Positions 46,801 through 56,596 of a stretch of 64,000 nt of DNA are shown piece after piece. Source of the stretch: Ascochyta rabiei (lineage: Eukaryota; Ascomycota; Dothideomycetes; Pleosporales; Didymellaceae). The notes below the pieces were generated by a model. That model did not search any database. It saw nothing but the letters and a program-made list of their open reading frames with translations, and was not told the DNA's origin. The DNA is taken from the NCBI RefSeq assembly GCF_004011695.2, contig NC_082408.1, forward strand, positions 667,501 to 731,500, given 5' to 3'. The position numbers were made by a program, and so were the translations under genes. Numbering within the stretch: the stretch's first letter is position 1; the number at the start of each line of letters is the position of its first letter.

Positions 46801-49240
46801 CGCGCTAATTGTACCGCAGAGTTTGAACGCCTGCGAAAGACTGTGGTCCAACATGTCCGACAGAACGAACTCGCTGAGCAGTACGTCGACCAACTCGACA
46901 TCAAAATTGCGCTGCTTGTCAAGAACAAAATCACACTGGACGAGGTCGTCAAGCACCAAAAGCACTTTGGGGGTCACGTCGGCACTCTTCTCAGCAGCAA
47001 GGACATTTCTTCCAAGGATCCATTCGATTTGAAGGCGCTCAACAAGACTTCGCGCAGAAAGCTCGAGCAATATCAGGAGCTCTTCTTTACTCTGCAGACG
47101 CAGCCTCAATACTTGGCACGTCTTTTCAGGCGTGTACGAGAACAGCGCTTAGAAGACAAGGATACCAAGCGCATCGAGCAATTGACGATGAGCTTGTTTG
47201 GTCTGGCTCAGAAACGAAGAGAAGAATACTGGTTGCTGAAGCTCATGGCAAGGTCCTTGAGGGAGGAGATTGACGGTTGTGCGACTTTACAAGAGTTCGT
47301 CCGTGGCAACTTCTTCTGGACTAAGCTGTTCGGCAGCTTTGTTCGCTCACCACGAGACCGCAAGTTCTTGAAAGAGCTCCTCGGTACAGTCATTCGGGAG
47401 AATATCATCGACAACGAGGAACTGGACTTGGAGAGCGATCCCATGCAGATCTACAAGTCTGCAATCAACAATGAGGAACTCCGAACCGGCCAGCGAAGTC
47501 GCCGCGACCCGAACGTTACAAGAGACATGGCGCTCAAAGATCAAGAAACAAGAGCCACGTTCATCCACAATCTCCAGGATCTCCGAGATGTTGCAGACCA
47601 ATACTTCTCCATGTTCGAGGAGGTAATTCACCGGATGCCGTACGGGGTTCGCTACCTCACGCAGCAGATGTTTGAGGAGCTACGCCAGAAGTTCCCCTAC
47701 GAGCCACAAGAGCAGCTGCTGCAAGTTGCGGGCCACTGGGTGTGGAGGTCCTACATCCAGCCTGCTCTAGCGCAGCCCCAACATTGGGGTGTAGTCGACC
47801 GCGGCCTGTCCCCCATCATGGGCCGCAACCTTAATGCTGTCGGTAAGGTTCTTGGTCAGGTAGCAGCTGGAAAGCTGTTTGGTGGCGAAGATCTCTACCT
47901 GCAGCCACTCAACAGCTACATCACCGAAGCAATCGACCGTCTGCAGGACATCTGGTCCAACCTCATTGACGTGCGCGACGCCGAGGCTCAGTTCGAGATT
48001 GACGAGTTCAACGACCTTTTCGCTCGCACCAAGCCGACATTGTACATCAAGCTTGCAGACGTCTTCGCCATTCACAACCTCGTCATCGATGACCTCCCAA
48101 CACTGTGTCCCTCCCAGGATGATCCTCTCCGCGAGGTAGTTCGCGAACTTGGGAGCGCGAAGAACAACGAGAACGAGCTGCTGCACGTCAGCTCAACCGA
48201 AATCACGTTGACCCTCAATCCCAAGTTCCACGAGCAAGAAGGTAAGCAGCCCAGCATGCGTAAAGCGAACATGACTGACACCAACAGACCCCGACGCACA
48301 TCTCAAGTCACTATTCATGGAAACCAAGCGCTACGCACTGTACATCATTCGCGTCCAAACAGGTGCCAACCTGACAGAAATCTTGTGCAAGCCCGTCACA
48401 CCACAGGACGAAGACCGATGGGACGCACTCGTTCGCGAGGAGGTCGCTGCTCAGAGGAAGGACCGCAACCGCAAGCACAGCGCTGTTCGATCTTCGGCGG
48501 CTTCCACCTACACCACCGACATGGGATCCAACTCTGTGTTGGAACTCGACTACCCTACACTGAAGCAGTACTGCCTGGAAAACATGGTCCAGCTGCAACG
48601 CGCCGGCCGCATCTCGCCTCACAACAACTACCAGGACCTGCTCAACGCCATTGCCGTCGACATCCGCACCAAGCACAGGCGACGCATGGAGCGCGCGCGT
48701 GAGATGGAGGGCGTACGTACCACCCTCGCCGCCCTGGACGAGAAGGCACATTTCCTGGAGCAACAACTCAAGTCGTACAACGACTACATTGAACAGGCCA
48801 TGGTTACCCTGCAGTCGAAGAAGGGCAAGAAGAAGTTCCTCCTGCCCTTCACGCGGCAATACAACCACATGCGCGAGCTCAAGTCGACGGGGCGGGCCTA
48901 CCGGTTCGGGTCGTTCAAGTACTCTGCGCGTAACCTAGCCGAAAAGGGGATCCTCGTATCGTGGAGCGGGTACCCCGAGCGACAGTGGGACCGGCTGGAG
49001 ATGACCTTCAGCTCCAACCAGACGGGCATCTTCGAGATCCAGGGCAGCCAGGGCTCGATGATGATCCCCGGCGCGTTTGCAGAGGTTCCGCTGGACGGCT
49101 TGCTGCAGGCCCAGTTCGACAACCACCAGTTTATGAACTTGTTCGGCGATGGACGCGATGGCTCGGGTCAGGGCGCTGTTCGTGTTAATGTTAATTTGTT
49201 CTTGCATTTGATTTTCAAGAAGTTCTACCGCGACGAGTAG
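43838..49240 (+). CDS. IQGAP-type Ras GAP-like protein
   Basis: Three exons: 43838-46769, 46820-48241 and 48288-49240, giving 1768 aa. Residues 1-240 are disordered and Ser/Pro-rich. A calponin-homology domain follows (about 265-385: MDQQRQFLQAYEYLCHIGEAKEWMEDI..., YCIHALSWLLF). Some 17 IQ-like units of the form LQxxIRGxxxR run from about residue 445 to 955. Then comes the Ras GAP-related domain (about 1065-1430, with FFWTKLFGSFVRSPRDRKFL and YFSMFEEVIHRMPYGVRYL), and the RasGAP C-terminal domain to the end. Homologues (Rng2, Iqg1, SepG) scaffold actin, myosin light chain and formin at the division or septation site. The GAP domain is usually inactive in this family. Three IQ units are almost identical (see findings). 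Confidence 0.96.
45914..46183 (+). repeat. Three coding 90-nt tandem repeats in the IQ region
   Basis: Units start at 45914, 46004 and 46094, each 30 codons, with a common block MSALYAEEPQ and SKIRG. Divergence between units is far lower than among other IQ units of the same protein. Confidence 0.9.
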
Positions 49241-49765
49241 ATGGCGGTGGTCTTTACGGAGCGACTGGGTTTGGCTGGGATCAGGGACGTTGTGGAGTGT
49301 TTGATGGGATACCACTTTTTTCTTCTCTATAGGTCTGGCATCCGGCTTTTTATTGGCCAGGATGCGGTGTTTTGAGGATACTGAGAGTTTTGGGTAGTCA
49401 TGATTTGATGAGAATATGACGCTTCTCCATGCTTTGATTTGTTTGTTTGGTGTTTGTGATTTCTTGCTGTCGACTATGCAGTAGCCTTGTCGTCTTGATT
49501 CCATGCCGCTGTCTTCACTTCCACTTCCGCTCTCACTCTGCCTCCTCCTCCTCCTCCTCCTCCTGGCTTGTGTAACTGATGCGATGTTGTAGAGTTGGGA
49601 TCGTGGGGTTATGTCGCTGGGTCGAACGTCATACACTTCCACCTCCAACTCGTTTCTCCATGCACCCACCAAGCCAGCCCAGCTCACGCCGAATGCAAAG
49701 CAGCAAAAGCCTCCCAACTCGGTAGAATGTCTATTCTTCCTCCCAGGGGACCTATCCAACACCCC
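49241..49765. other. Intergenic, convergent 3' ends
   Basis: About 525 bases. A CTC trinucleotide run lies at about 49540-49564. The rest is T/G-rich sequence expected of 3' UTR. Confidence 0.4.
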
Positions 49766-50296
49766 TCACCCCTCAAACTCCGCCCTGGCACCCCCATCCG
49801 CCTCGTTCACGACCCCATACGCATCCTCAAAACTCGCCATCTGCACCCCCCACCCCTTCCCATCGACGGCCACCCCATCCCCATCCCATCGAAACGCCAA
49901 AACAGCACCATCTTTCAAGCCAGCACCCTTGGGACACTCCTTCACCTCTCCCCTCTTCTCCCCAGCTCTCCCCTTCCCTTTCCCCTTCCCCTCGCCTTCT
50001 CCATCCGCACTGTCCTCGTCCTCATCTTCATCTCCTTGCTCTTCCCACTCGCCCAACTCAAACCCGTGGCTGGGATCCAGCGGGTCGATGGGACGGCCGA
50101 GTTTGATATCGTCTGGCGACGAGGGGAGCGCGATGCAAGGCCCGTGCTCGCTGGCTTGCAGGCCGGTTTCTGACAGTGCGGTGTGCAGGGTGGCTTTTAT
50201 GCTGCTGAAGGTTTGGAGGGGGTCGATGTGGAGGAGGATGGTGGTGCGGTGGGATTTTAGCCTGAGGGTCCAGGTTTGCGGGGTTGGTGTTGTCAT
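49766..50296 (-). CDS. Conserved small protein with ubiquitin-fold-like N-terminus
   Basis: This single-exon frame encodes 176 aa and starts at ATG 50296 with an A-rich leader. Residues 8-75 (WTLRLKSHRTTILLHIDPLQTFSSIKATLHTAL) have the strand-strand-helix order of a ubiquitin-like fold. A strongly acidic then Gly/Lys-rich low-complexity stretch lies at about 88-115. The end (AFRWDGDGVAVDGKGWGVQMASFEDAYG) looks conserved. I did not recognise a named family. The T/C-rich DNA on the other strand across this gene makes shadow frames. Confidence 0.65.
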   Translation of the reverse strand: MTTPTPQTWTLRLKSHRTTILLHIDPLQTFSSIKATLHTALSETGLQASEHGPCIALPSSPDDIKLGRPIDPLDPSHGFELGEWEEQGDEDEDEDSADGEGEGKGKGKGRAGEKRGEVKECPKGAGLKDGAVLAFRWDGDGVAVDGKGWGVQMASFEDAYGVVNEADGGARAEFEG

Positions 50297-50703
50297 TTTG
50301 GGGGGGTTGTGTTTTGGTGTTGTGGTGTTTTGGAGTTGGGGAGGGGAATAGGTTAGGGAGGTTTGGGTGGTCGAGAGTGGTGGCGTTGGAGACGCGCTGG
50401 GACGCGGGGCGGAGGCGCGCGGGCATGTGATGTTGGCGGAGGGCGCTGGTTGTTGGTTGGCACGAGCTTCTTCACTCCACTCCACTCCACTTCACTGTTT
50501 TTGGCCTATTGCGCTACTTTGTTGTTGCTGCTGCTGCTGTTGTTTTACCGCAACTTCACAGACGTACCCTGTGATTGCATTGCTCGGCCAGAGCTGACTT
50601 GTGCAATTGCTGCATATCATCACCATCTCTCCATCGCTCCATCCTCCTCACCACTACCTCACGACAAGACAAGCAAGACAAGCAAGACAAGACAAGACTC
50701 AAA
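50297..50703. promoter_or_regulatory. Divergent promoter region
   Basis: About 400 bases between divergent genes. Features are a GCT/GTT-rich run at 50520-50545, ccactccactcc repeats at 50477-50493, and a (gacaa)n-like run (gacaagacaagcaagacaag) just before the plus-strand start, a common kind of fungal 5' leader. Confidence 0.4.
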
Positions 50704-51432
50704 ATGGCGACCGTCACACCCACCAACCCCAACGCAATCATCGTGTCTGAAATCCCGCCGCCGCCGCCCAAACCGTCGCAGCCCCTCACAAACGCTCCGC
50801 GCCTCGGCATGCCCTTCGACCGCCGCCTGCTCCTCACCACCTTCACCTCGTTCGTCTGCGGCTTCACCCTCGGCAGCGCCTCGGCCGGCTCCATGGCCGC
50901 GCTGCGCTTCCGCGCGGAAAACGCCCACCGGCTGCCCATCTCCCAGCCGGGCTGGTATCTGTACCACAAGAGCAAGAACTACTACAAGATGAAGCACGGC
51001 ATCACAGAGGGGCTGCGCAAGGGCTTCATGGTCGCCGCGTGGAGCAGCGTCTTCTTTGTCGTCGAGGAGAGTCTGGACGTCTTCCGCGGCACGTGGAGGG
51101 CCGGCCGTACCATCGAGGAGATGGAGGGCGTGGACGAGCTGAGCCTCAAGAAAATTGACCGTGGAGTCGCGAGCAGTAGGGACTTCCTCTCCAGCGGCAT
51201 GGCCGGCATGGTCACGGGCGGTGTGTGGAGCGCGTGGCACCAGTTCCCCGTCAGCACGGCGGCGCGGACGATACGAATGGGGCTGGTGGTCGGCCTGGGC
51301 TATGGATTGGGCCAGGATGCGCTGATCTGGGCAAAGGAGAAATATGGCGGTGCGGAAGAGGGCGAGAGCTGGATCTACAAGGGCGCGAAGAACAGGAAGA
51401 AGGAGGCTGGCGAGGTGGAGGCGCAGGCGTGA
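50704..51432 (+). CDS. Tim17/Tim22/Tim23-family-like mitochondrial membrane protein
   Basis: This intron-less frame encodes 242 aa. A Pro-rich N-terminus (EIPPPPPKPSQP) is followed by four weakly hydrophobic, Gly/Ala-rich helices. The second part has the pattern GITEGLRKGFMVAAWSSVFFVVEESLD and GMAGMVTGGVWSAWH, close to the G/AxxxG helices of Tim17-type proteins. FRAENAHRLP...GWYLYHKSKNY also looks conserved in fungi. The C-terminus is basic. Relatives of this size include TIMMDC1-like factors, but assignment to a translocase or to complex I assembly is not possible from sequence alone. Confidence 0.75.
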   Translation: MATVTPTNPNAIIVSEIPPPPPKPSQPLTNAPRLGMPFDRRLLLTTFTSFVCGFTLGSASAGSMAALRFRAENAHRLPISQPGWYLYHKSKNYYKMKHGITEGLRKGFMVAAWSSVFFVVEESLDVFRGTWRAGRTIEEMEGVDELSLKKIDRGVASSRDFLSSGMAGMVTGGVWSAWHQFPVSTAARTIRMGLVVGLGYGLGQDALIWAKEKYGGAEEGESWIYKGAKNRKKEAGEVEAQA

Positions 51433-51481
51433 GGAGCACACGCCGTGCTTATTGCGACAACTACTTGACGCGCCTCGCCCG

Positions 51482-52119
51482 TCACTCCAGCTTGTACTCG
51501 TGCTTCCTCAGAAACGCCTCCAGCCCCGTCACCTCCCCCCTCGCATTCACCCTGGCCCACGCAACATCCTCCTCCATTGTCGGCCCGTAGTAGGCATAGT
51601 CGCGGCTCAACACCCACATCTCGTACAGCGGCTCCCGCACCGCCTCGGGCATAGAGCCCTTGAACACCTCATCGGGCACGCTCTGGTACTTGACCACCTT
51701 GCCCGTCAGCCTCGACACAACCTCCGCCACCTCATCCATACTGAGCATTTCCGCCGCCGCCGCAAACTGCTTGCCCGCGTACTTGTCCGGCTCCGCAAGG
51801 ACAGCCCCAACCCACTTCCCCGTCTCGGTGATGTCAATAAACGGCACCCGCGCGTCGCCCCCAACCCAGTTGGCGAGGAGGTAGCTCCCATCGCCCGCGC
51901 GACTGGGCACAGGGCGCAAGGTATGCGCCATGAAGTTCTGCATGAAGCTCGCCGGGGCGAAGAAGGCCGACTTGACCGGCAGCCCGGGATTGCAGCGAGG
52001 GGTTGGCTGTGTTACGCGATATGGCGCGCACGGTGTAGCGGGACCAACACGAAGCGCGCTACCGAGGCGGCCTGGTTGCCGGTTGCGCCGAAGACGGCGA
52101 GGGTTTGTTTTGGGGGCAT
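51482..52119 (-). pseudogene. NmrA-like gene with internal deletion and frame change
   Basis: The start at 52119 reads MPPKQTLAVFGATGNQAASVARF, the NmrA dinucleotide loop. This frame stops at 52014-52012. The family continuation VRAISRNTANPSLQSRAAG appears in another frame at about 52035-51980. The last part, GLPVKSAFFAPASFMQNFM, is in a third frame and continues without breaks through DEVAEVVSRLTGKVVKYQ to the stop at 51482. About 100 residues expected between the RAAG block and the FFAP block (including the region equivalent to FLVTNYW at 7520-7545) are absent. No intron of usual size and signal repairs this. The 23-nt minisatellite begins within 15 bases upstream of the ATG. Confidence 0.8.
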
Positions 52120-52131
52120 TGTGGATGGGTC

Positions 52132-52380
52132 GTGGAGGCGTCGTCGATGTAGGTGTGGAGGCGTCGTCGATGTAGGTGTGGAGGCGTCGTCGATGTAGGT
52201 GTAGAGGCGTCGTCGATGTAGGTGTAGAGGCGTCGTCGATGTAGGTGTAGAGGCGTCGTCGATGTAGGTGTAGAGGCGTCGTCGATGTAGGTGTAGAGGC
52301 GTCGTCGATGTAGGTGTGGAGGCGTCGTCGATGTAGGTGTGGAGGCATCGTCGACGTAGGTGTAGAGGCGTCGTCGACGT
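52132..52380. repeat. 23-nt minisatellite (unit GGCGTCGTCGATGTAGGTGTRGA)
   Basis: About 11 copies. Variation is mostly one position (gtggag against gtagag) plus gat/gac and gcg/gca changes at the far end. As 23 is not a multiple of three, three copies give a 23-residue repeat in each frame; the resulting open frames are not genes. Confidence 0.93.
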
Positions 52381-53559
52381 ATAGCAGTACGAGATCAAGT
52401 ACGAGATCAAGTCCACCGTAGTTGCAATGGCAGCCGTAAACACGACACACGCTCTATACAACCTCCCTCGGCGCTCAGCTCACACACGGCGTCCCCATCC
52501 CCTCTCCCGGATTCCATCTCCTCCAATCAGGTCCAGTCGCGCAGCATACTGTGGTAGCGACAGCCACCTCGCTTGATTCCATCACACATCGCACGGCGTT
52601 ACACGCGCGTGTCCCGGAGTTAAGAGCTGCTCTTTCCATCTCCGCGTTTCCTTGAGCGGATGGCTACTCTGTGTCTTGGCTCGACTTCTCTTGGGGAGGT
52701 AGGGTTTGCGAGCGGGTTGGGGAGGAGTTGAGAGTTGGGCGCTTGAGGCCGTTCAGCACACGGGGTTGTGGAGACGCTGTACCATACGGCATCCGCAGCC
52801 AGAGGGCTGGGTTGAGCACGGCATAACGATTTGTTGCAGTCGGAGGGGTTGGCACGTGCTGTGCGATGATGAGGCACGGATGGCTCTGGACCGACCGACC
52901 GAGCGACCAACCGACCGAGCGACCGACTGACCGAGCGGTGCCTTCTCGTCCGTCTGTCTGTCGCTGCTGGGCACGGTGGATGGCGCGCCAAGACCTTCAC
53001 CCGCGCATCGTCCCGCCGTCCGCTCGTTTCAGCTGCCCCAAACCCAACCCCCAGAGCTCAGCAGCGCTCCCTGTCATGCATTCCTCTCCCCCGGACGATG
53101 GACCCCTCAGAGGCTGGGGACCTGCAGGCCGCTGGAAACAAGCCTTGCGAGGCGGGGTTCAAGCTTCGTAAGCTCGGAGCTTAGTGTAGGAACGCGGCGG
53201 GTGGGTGACGAGGCTGGACTCGTCATCCTCGCGGTCGTGTCGCGACGGTGCCGTTGGTGCCATTGATGCCATTGATGCCTTCTTTGCAGCTGTTTGATGT
53301 TTCGCTGTAGTGGTTTGTTGCTTCTCTGTAGTCGTTTGTTGTTTCTCTGCAGTCGTTTGTTGTTTCTCTGCAGTCGTTTGTTGTTTCTCTGCAGTCGTTT
53401 GTTGTTTCTCTGCAGTCGTTTGTTGTTTCTCTGCAGTCGTTTGTTGTTTCTCTGCAGTCGTTTGTTGCTGCTCTTCTGCTGAGTGTTGTTGCGCGGTGAT
53501 ACCTCCATCTCACGCCCAGCGCAGCATCCAACAGACTACAACCCAGCACACCCACCGCC
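52381..53559. other. Intergenic, LicD upstream region
   Basis: About 1.2 kb. It has a short CCGACCGA-type repeat at 52890-52935 and the 21-nt minisatellite listed next. No supported gene. Confidence 0.4.
53310..53470. repeat. 21-nt minisatellite (unit GTCGTTTGTTGTTTCTCTGCA)
   Basis: About eight near-identical copies ending 90 bases before the LicD-family ATG. Each unit holds CTGCAG. The unit is a multiple of three and stop-free on both strands, which creates long spurious open frames. Confidence 0.92.
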
Positions 53560-54699
53560 ATGAAGCTACCGCTCGAGCTCCTCCTCTGCATAGCGAATGC
53601 GCTCGCAGCACCCCTCGCCCCGCGCTCCGCAACACTGCCACACCTCCACGGCCTCACGCCCCTATCGCACGACCTCTCCACAACCAACTCGCGCCACCCG
53701 GAGAAATACTTCCACGAATCCTTCTACCACCCACACTACGATGGCCGCTTCGCCGCCTCGGTGCTGCCCCGCCCGACGCGCGCCTTCCACATGCGCCTCC
53801 TGCTGCGGTCGTACGTGCACGCGATGCGGCGGGCGGGCGTGCGCACGTGGATCATGCACGGGAGTCTGCTGGGATGGTGGTGGAACGGGTCCATGTTCCC
53901 GTGGGACAGCGATTTGGACTTCTGCGTCGAGGAGGGCGGGATGCACGAGCTGGGGAGCTGGTGGAACATGACAGTCCACCCCTTCACCGCTGCGGAGCTA
54001 GGGCTGCGCGAAGGCACCTCAGACCCGTATGCTCGCCACCACCGGACTCGGGCCGGCGGTAGCACGACGCAGCATCAGATGGACGGGGGGGAGGGAGAAG
54101 ACGTGCAAAAGCCCGACGACCTGGCGGACGGCGTGTGGACCACGGTGCTGCAGCAGGGGAAAAAGTACTTACTCGAAGTCAACCCACACTACACCGACGC
54201 CTCGACATCAGACAAACACAACGTCATAGACGCCCGCTGGATCGACACTTCCACTGGCCTGTTCATCGACATCACCACCATCCACCCCGTCCCCTCGTCC
54301 ATCCAACCCTCCACCCAGCACCACATCTCCCTTTCCCCCGGCGCCGCAACGCCAGCCGCGCGTTCGCAGCCCCCGACCGACATGTACACCAAGGACACGC
54401 ACTTGTACTCGACAGCCAGCCTCTTCCCGCTGCGCCGCAGCGTCTTCGAAGGCGCGCCTGTGTTTGTGCCGTACGCGTACGAGACGCTGCTGCGGGAAGA
54501 GTACGGCCCGCGCGCGCTGACCGAGACGTGGTACAACAGCTATGAGTTTCAGCGGGAGACGAGGGAGTGGGTCGTTGCGCCCGATGTGAGTAGTGCGAAT
54601 AGGCCGAGTGGGGGGAGGGGGAGAGGGGATCGTGAGGATGCGGCGGGGCGGTTTGGGAAGGTGGGGAAGCACAGGGAGATGATGGGCGATAAGCAGTGA
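53560..54699 (+). CDS. LicD-family (phosphocholine/nucleotidyltransferase-fold) secretory protein
   Basis: This intron-less frame encodes 379 aa. Residues 1-16 (KLPLELLLCIANALA) are a signal peptide. The LicD domain is clear: THMRLLLRSYVHAMRRAG-like helix, then WIMHGSLLGWWWNGSMFPWDSDLDFCV, where the DSDLD acids bind the metal. Later motifs include RWIDTSTGLFIDITTIH and, near the end, LFPLRRSVFEGAPVFVPYAYETLLREEYG. Fungal relatives such as yeast Mnn4 take part in transfer of phosphomannose to glycans, so a secretory-pathway glycan-modifying role is likely. A His/Gln-rich insert lies at about residues 165-185, and the tail is Gly/Arg-rich. Confidence 0.9.
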   Translation: MKLPLELLLCIANALAAPLAPRSATLPHLHGLTPLSHDLSTTNSRHPEKYFHESFYHPHYDGRFAASVLPRPTRAFHMRLLLRSYVHAMRRAGVRTWIMHGSLLGWWWNGSMFPWDSDLDFCVEEGGMHELGSWWNMTVHPFTAAELGLREGTSDPYARHHRTRAGGSTTQHQMDGGEGEDVQKPDDLADGVWTTVLQQGKKYLLEVNPHYTDASTSDKHNVIDARWIDTSTGLFIDITTIHPVPSSIQPSTQHHISLSPGAATPAARSQPPTDMYTKDTHLYSTASLFPLRRSVFEGAPVFVPYAYETLLREEYGPRALTETWYNSYEFQRETREWVVAPDVSSANRPSGGRGRGDREDAAGRFGKVGKHREMMGDKQ

Positions 54700-54795
54700 T
54701 CATGGCACTGAGCTTCTTTGCCGGAACACTGCGTCTGAACTACACCTTCACCACCATCCAGCGGGGCGGGACTGGACTCGCCGAGCACGCCTCGG

Positions 54796-56596
54796 CTACT
54801 GCGCCCTCCCAACCAGACTCATCTTGACCTTGACATCGTGCGGCCACACGAACCACTGCTTATGCAGATCCCACTCCTTTGTCGGATCCTCCAGCTCAAT
54901 CTAGACCGCGTCAGCACCAGCCAGCAACTCACTCCCCCCCCTTCGGCGCAGAAAACAGAAAAGCAAGACTCACATCGTACGTCCCAAACACGAACCCCAC
55001 CACCTTGTACAGCTCGACCAGCGCCAGCGGACGCCCGAGACAAACGCGGTTACCCCCGCCGAAACTCATGTCTGCGTCCTGCATCTTCTTGAGCCTGGCC
55101 GCGTATGCGCCGCTGCTCTCGTCGGCGCTCTGCAGCCACCGCTCCGGCCGGTACGAGGCGGCGTCGTCGCCGAAGATGGCCTTGTTCGTGTGCATGAGCC
55201 ACGGGTTCGTGCCGACGATGGTGCCGGGTGGGAGGATGGTGCCACTGGGGAGTACAAGGCCGGTGGCGGGGACGACGCGCTCGAGCATGTGCCCGATGAC
55301 TGGGTGGATGCGTAGGCCCTCTTTGATGCAGGCGTCCAGGTAGGGCAGCTTGGAGAGTGCTTCGTAGGGGGCTGGGCTGGGCAGGTGGGCCGAGCGCAGC
55401 TCGTGCGCGAGTTTGGCTTTGGCGGTCGGGGATTTCAGGAGGTGGTAGAAGGTTGCTTTGGTGCAGATTGCGAGGGTGTCGGCGCCGCCTAGGATCTGGG
55501 AAGGGGTCAGGATGCGTTAGTGGTGACGAGGGGGAAACACACATTCAGTATCATGTAGCCGATGACTTCGTTGTCGGTCACTAGGTCTGGGTGCTCTTTC
55601 TTCGCCGCGAGGAAGCCGTTGACAAAATCCTTCTTGTCTTTGAATTCGGACAGATTCTGCATACGCTCCATGAAGCGCTCCACGGCGAAACCCGCAGCGA
55701 CTGCGAAGTCGTCGAACTTGTAGAGCTTGGTCAACTGCGGATTCTTCCCCAGCAGCTTGTCGAGCGCAGGGATTTGGCCAATCTAGCAGTGGTTAGTGAT
55801 AGGTACCACCATATATACCTCCACAACTCACCACTGAGAAGTAACGCATGACGTTCTCCGCCGTCTGAAGCATGCCGCCCACGTCTTTGCCCTGCTCCAT
55901 GAAGCCCATTCGCTTGCTCCAGGTCATATCCCCAAGAAAGTCCCAGGCAAAGTACGAGATCCAGTCAGCAATGTCACACGTCCTGCCCCGATGGTCACCA
56001 GTCATGAACCTGCGCTCAAGCTCAGCGCCGAACACGCGTAGATCCTCGTCCATAAGAGGCTCAAGCTGCAGAGCGCTCTGCAGGCTGTAGAGCTTCTGAA
56101 CTGGCTTGATGCCCTTTGCGTGAAATTCATTGCTGCGTGTGCTGAACAGGTTCTGGATGAGGTGACCGTTTTGAAGAGCATCGTTGACTGCGATCTGTTA
56201 GCATGACGCTACTCCACGTGATCAATTTTGCCATACCGCTGTAATAGTCGCTCTACCGGGTCTGTGAGTACAAGAGTATAAATTGGTGATGGGTTTGCTG
56301 ACCTTCAAGAACGTGCCTCGTGTGGAGTAGATCGTTTTGAGCAGACTTGCATCTGTGACACTGACGGTGTTCGGCCCGAGGCGCACCACGTCACCGTATC
56401 TCTCATGCAGCTCTTTCTGCGTCTCGATGTGCGTCTGGCTGTAGTGGTTGTAGAAGCGCCAGATGTTAGAGAACTTGGCTAAGAACGGTCCCGGAATCTT
56501 CTTCAGCGGTGAATTCAGATAGGTGACGATGTACTGGACGACCAGTGCAATTGCTCCAAGGCTAAGCGCCTTGACTAGTAGCGATGCCAGTGCCAT
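54796..56596 (-). CDS. Cytochrome P450 monooxygenase
   Basis: Six exons: 56596-56303, 56252-56237, 56187-55832, 55782-55543, 55495-54974 and 54900-54796, giving 510 aa. Residues 2-25 are an ER signal anchor, followed by the hinge KKIPGPFLAKFSNIWRF. Later motifs are the oxygen-binding I helix (ILGGADTLAI), ExxR in KEGLRIHP, PERW, and the haem-binding FGGGNRVCLGRPLALVE with the ligand Cys. The style is that of the pisatin-demethylase-like fungal P450s. Exon 2 is only 16 nt (codes SDYYS) and is required to join FLK to VNDALQNGH. The substrate is unknown and no cluster partner flanks it. Confidence 0.95.

Noticed and set aside
51482..52461. Long minus-strand open frames through the 23-nt array, with repeats such as HRRRLYTYIDDAST
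   Set aside because: They arise because three 23-nt units form a 69-nt period without stops in several frames. Only the part below 52119 resembles a real family.
53107..53508. Repeat-containing frames on both strands over the 21-nt array (NDCRETT and FSAVVCC repeats)
   Set aside because: The unit is a multiple of three and lacks stops, so open frames are automatic. No signal, domain or start context supports a protein.
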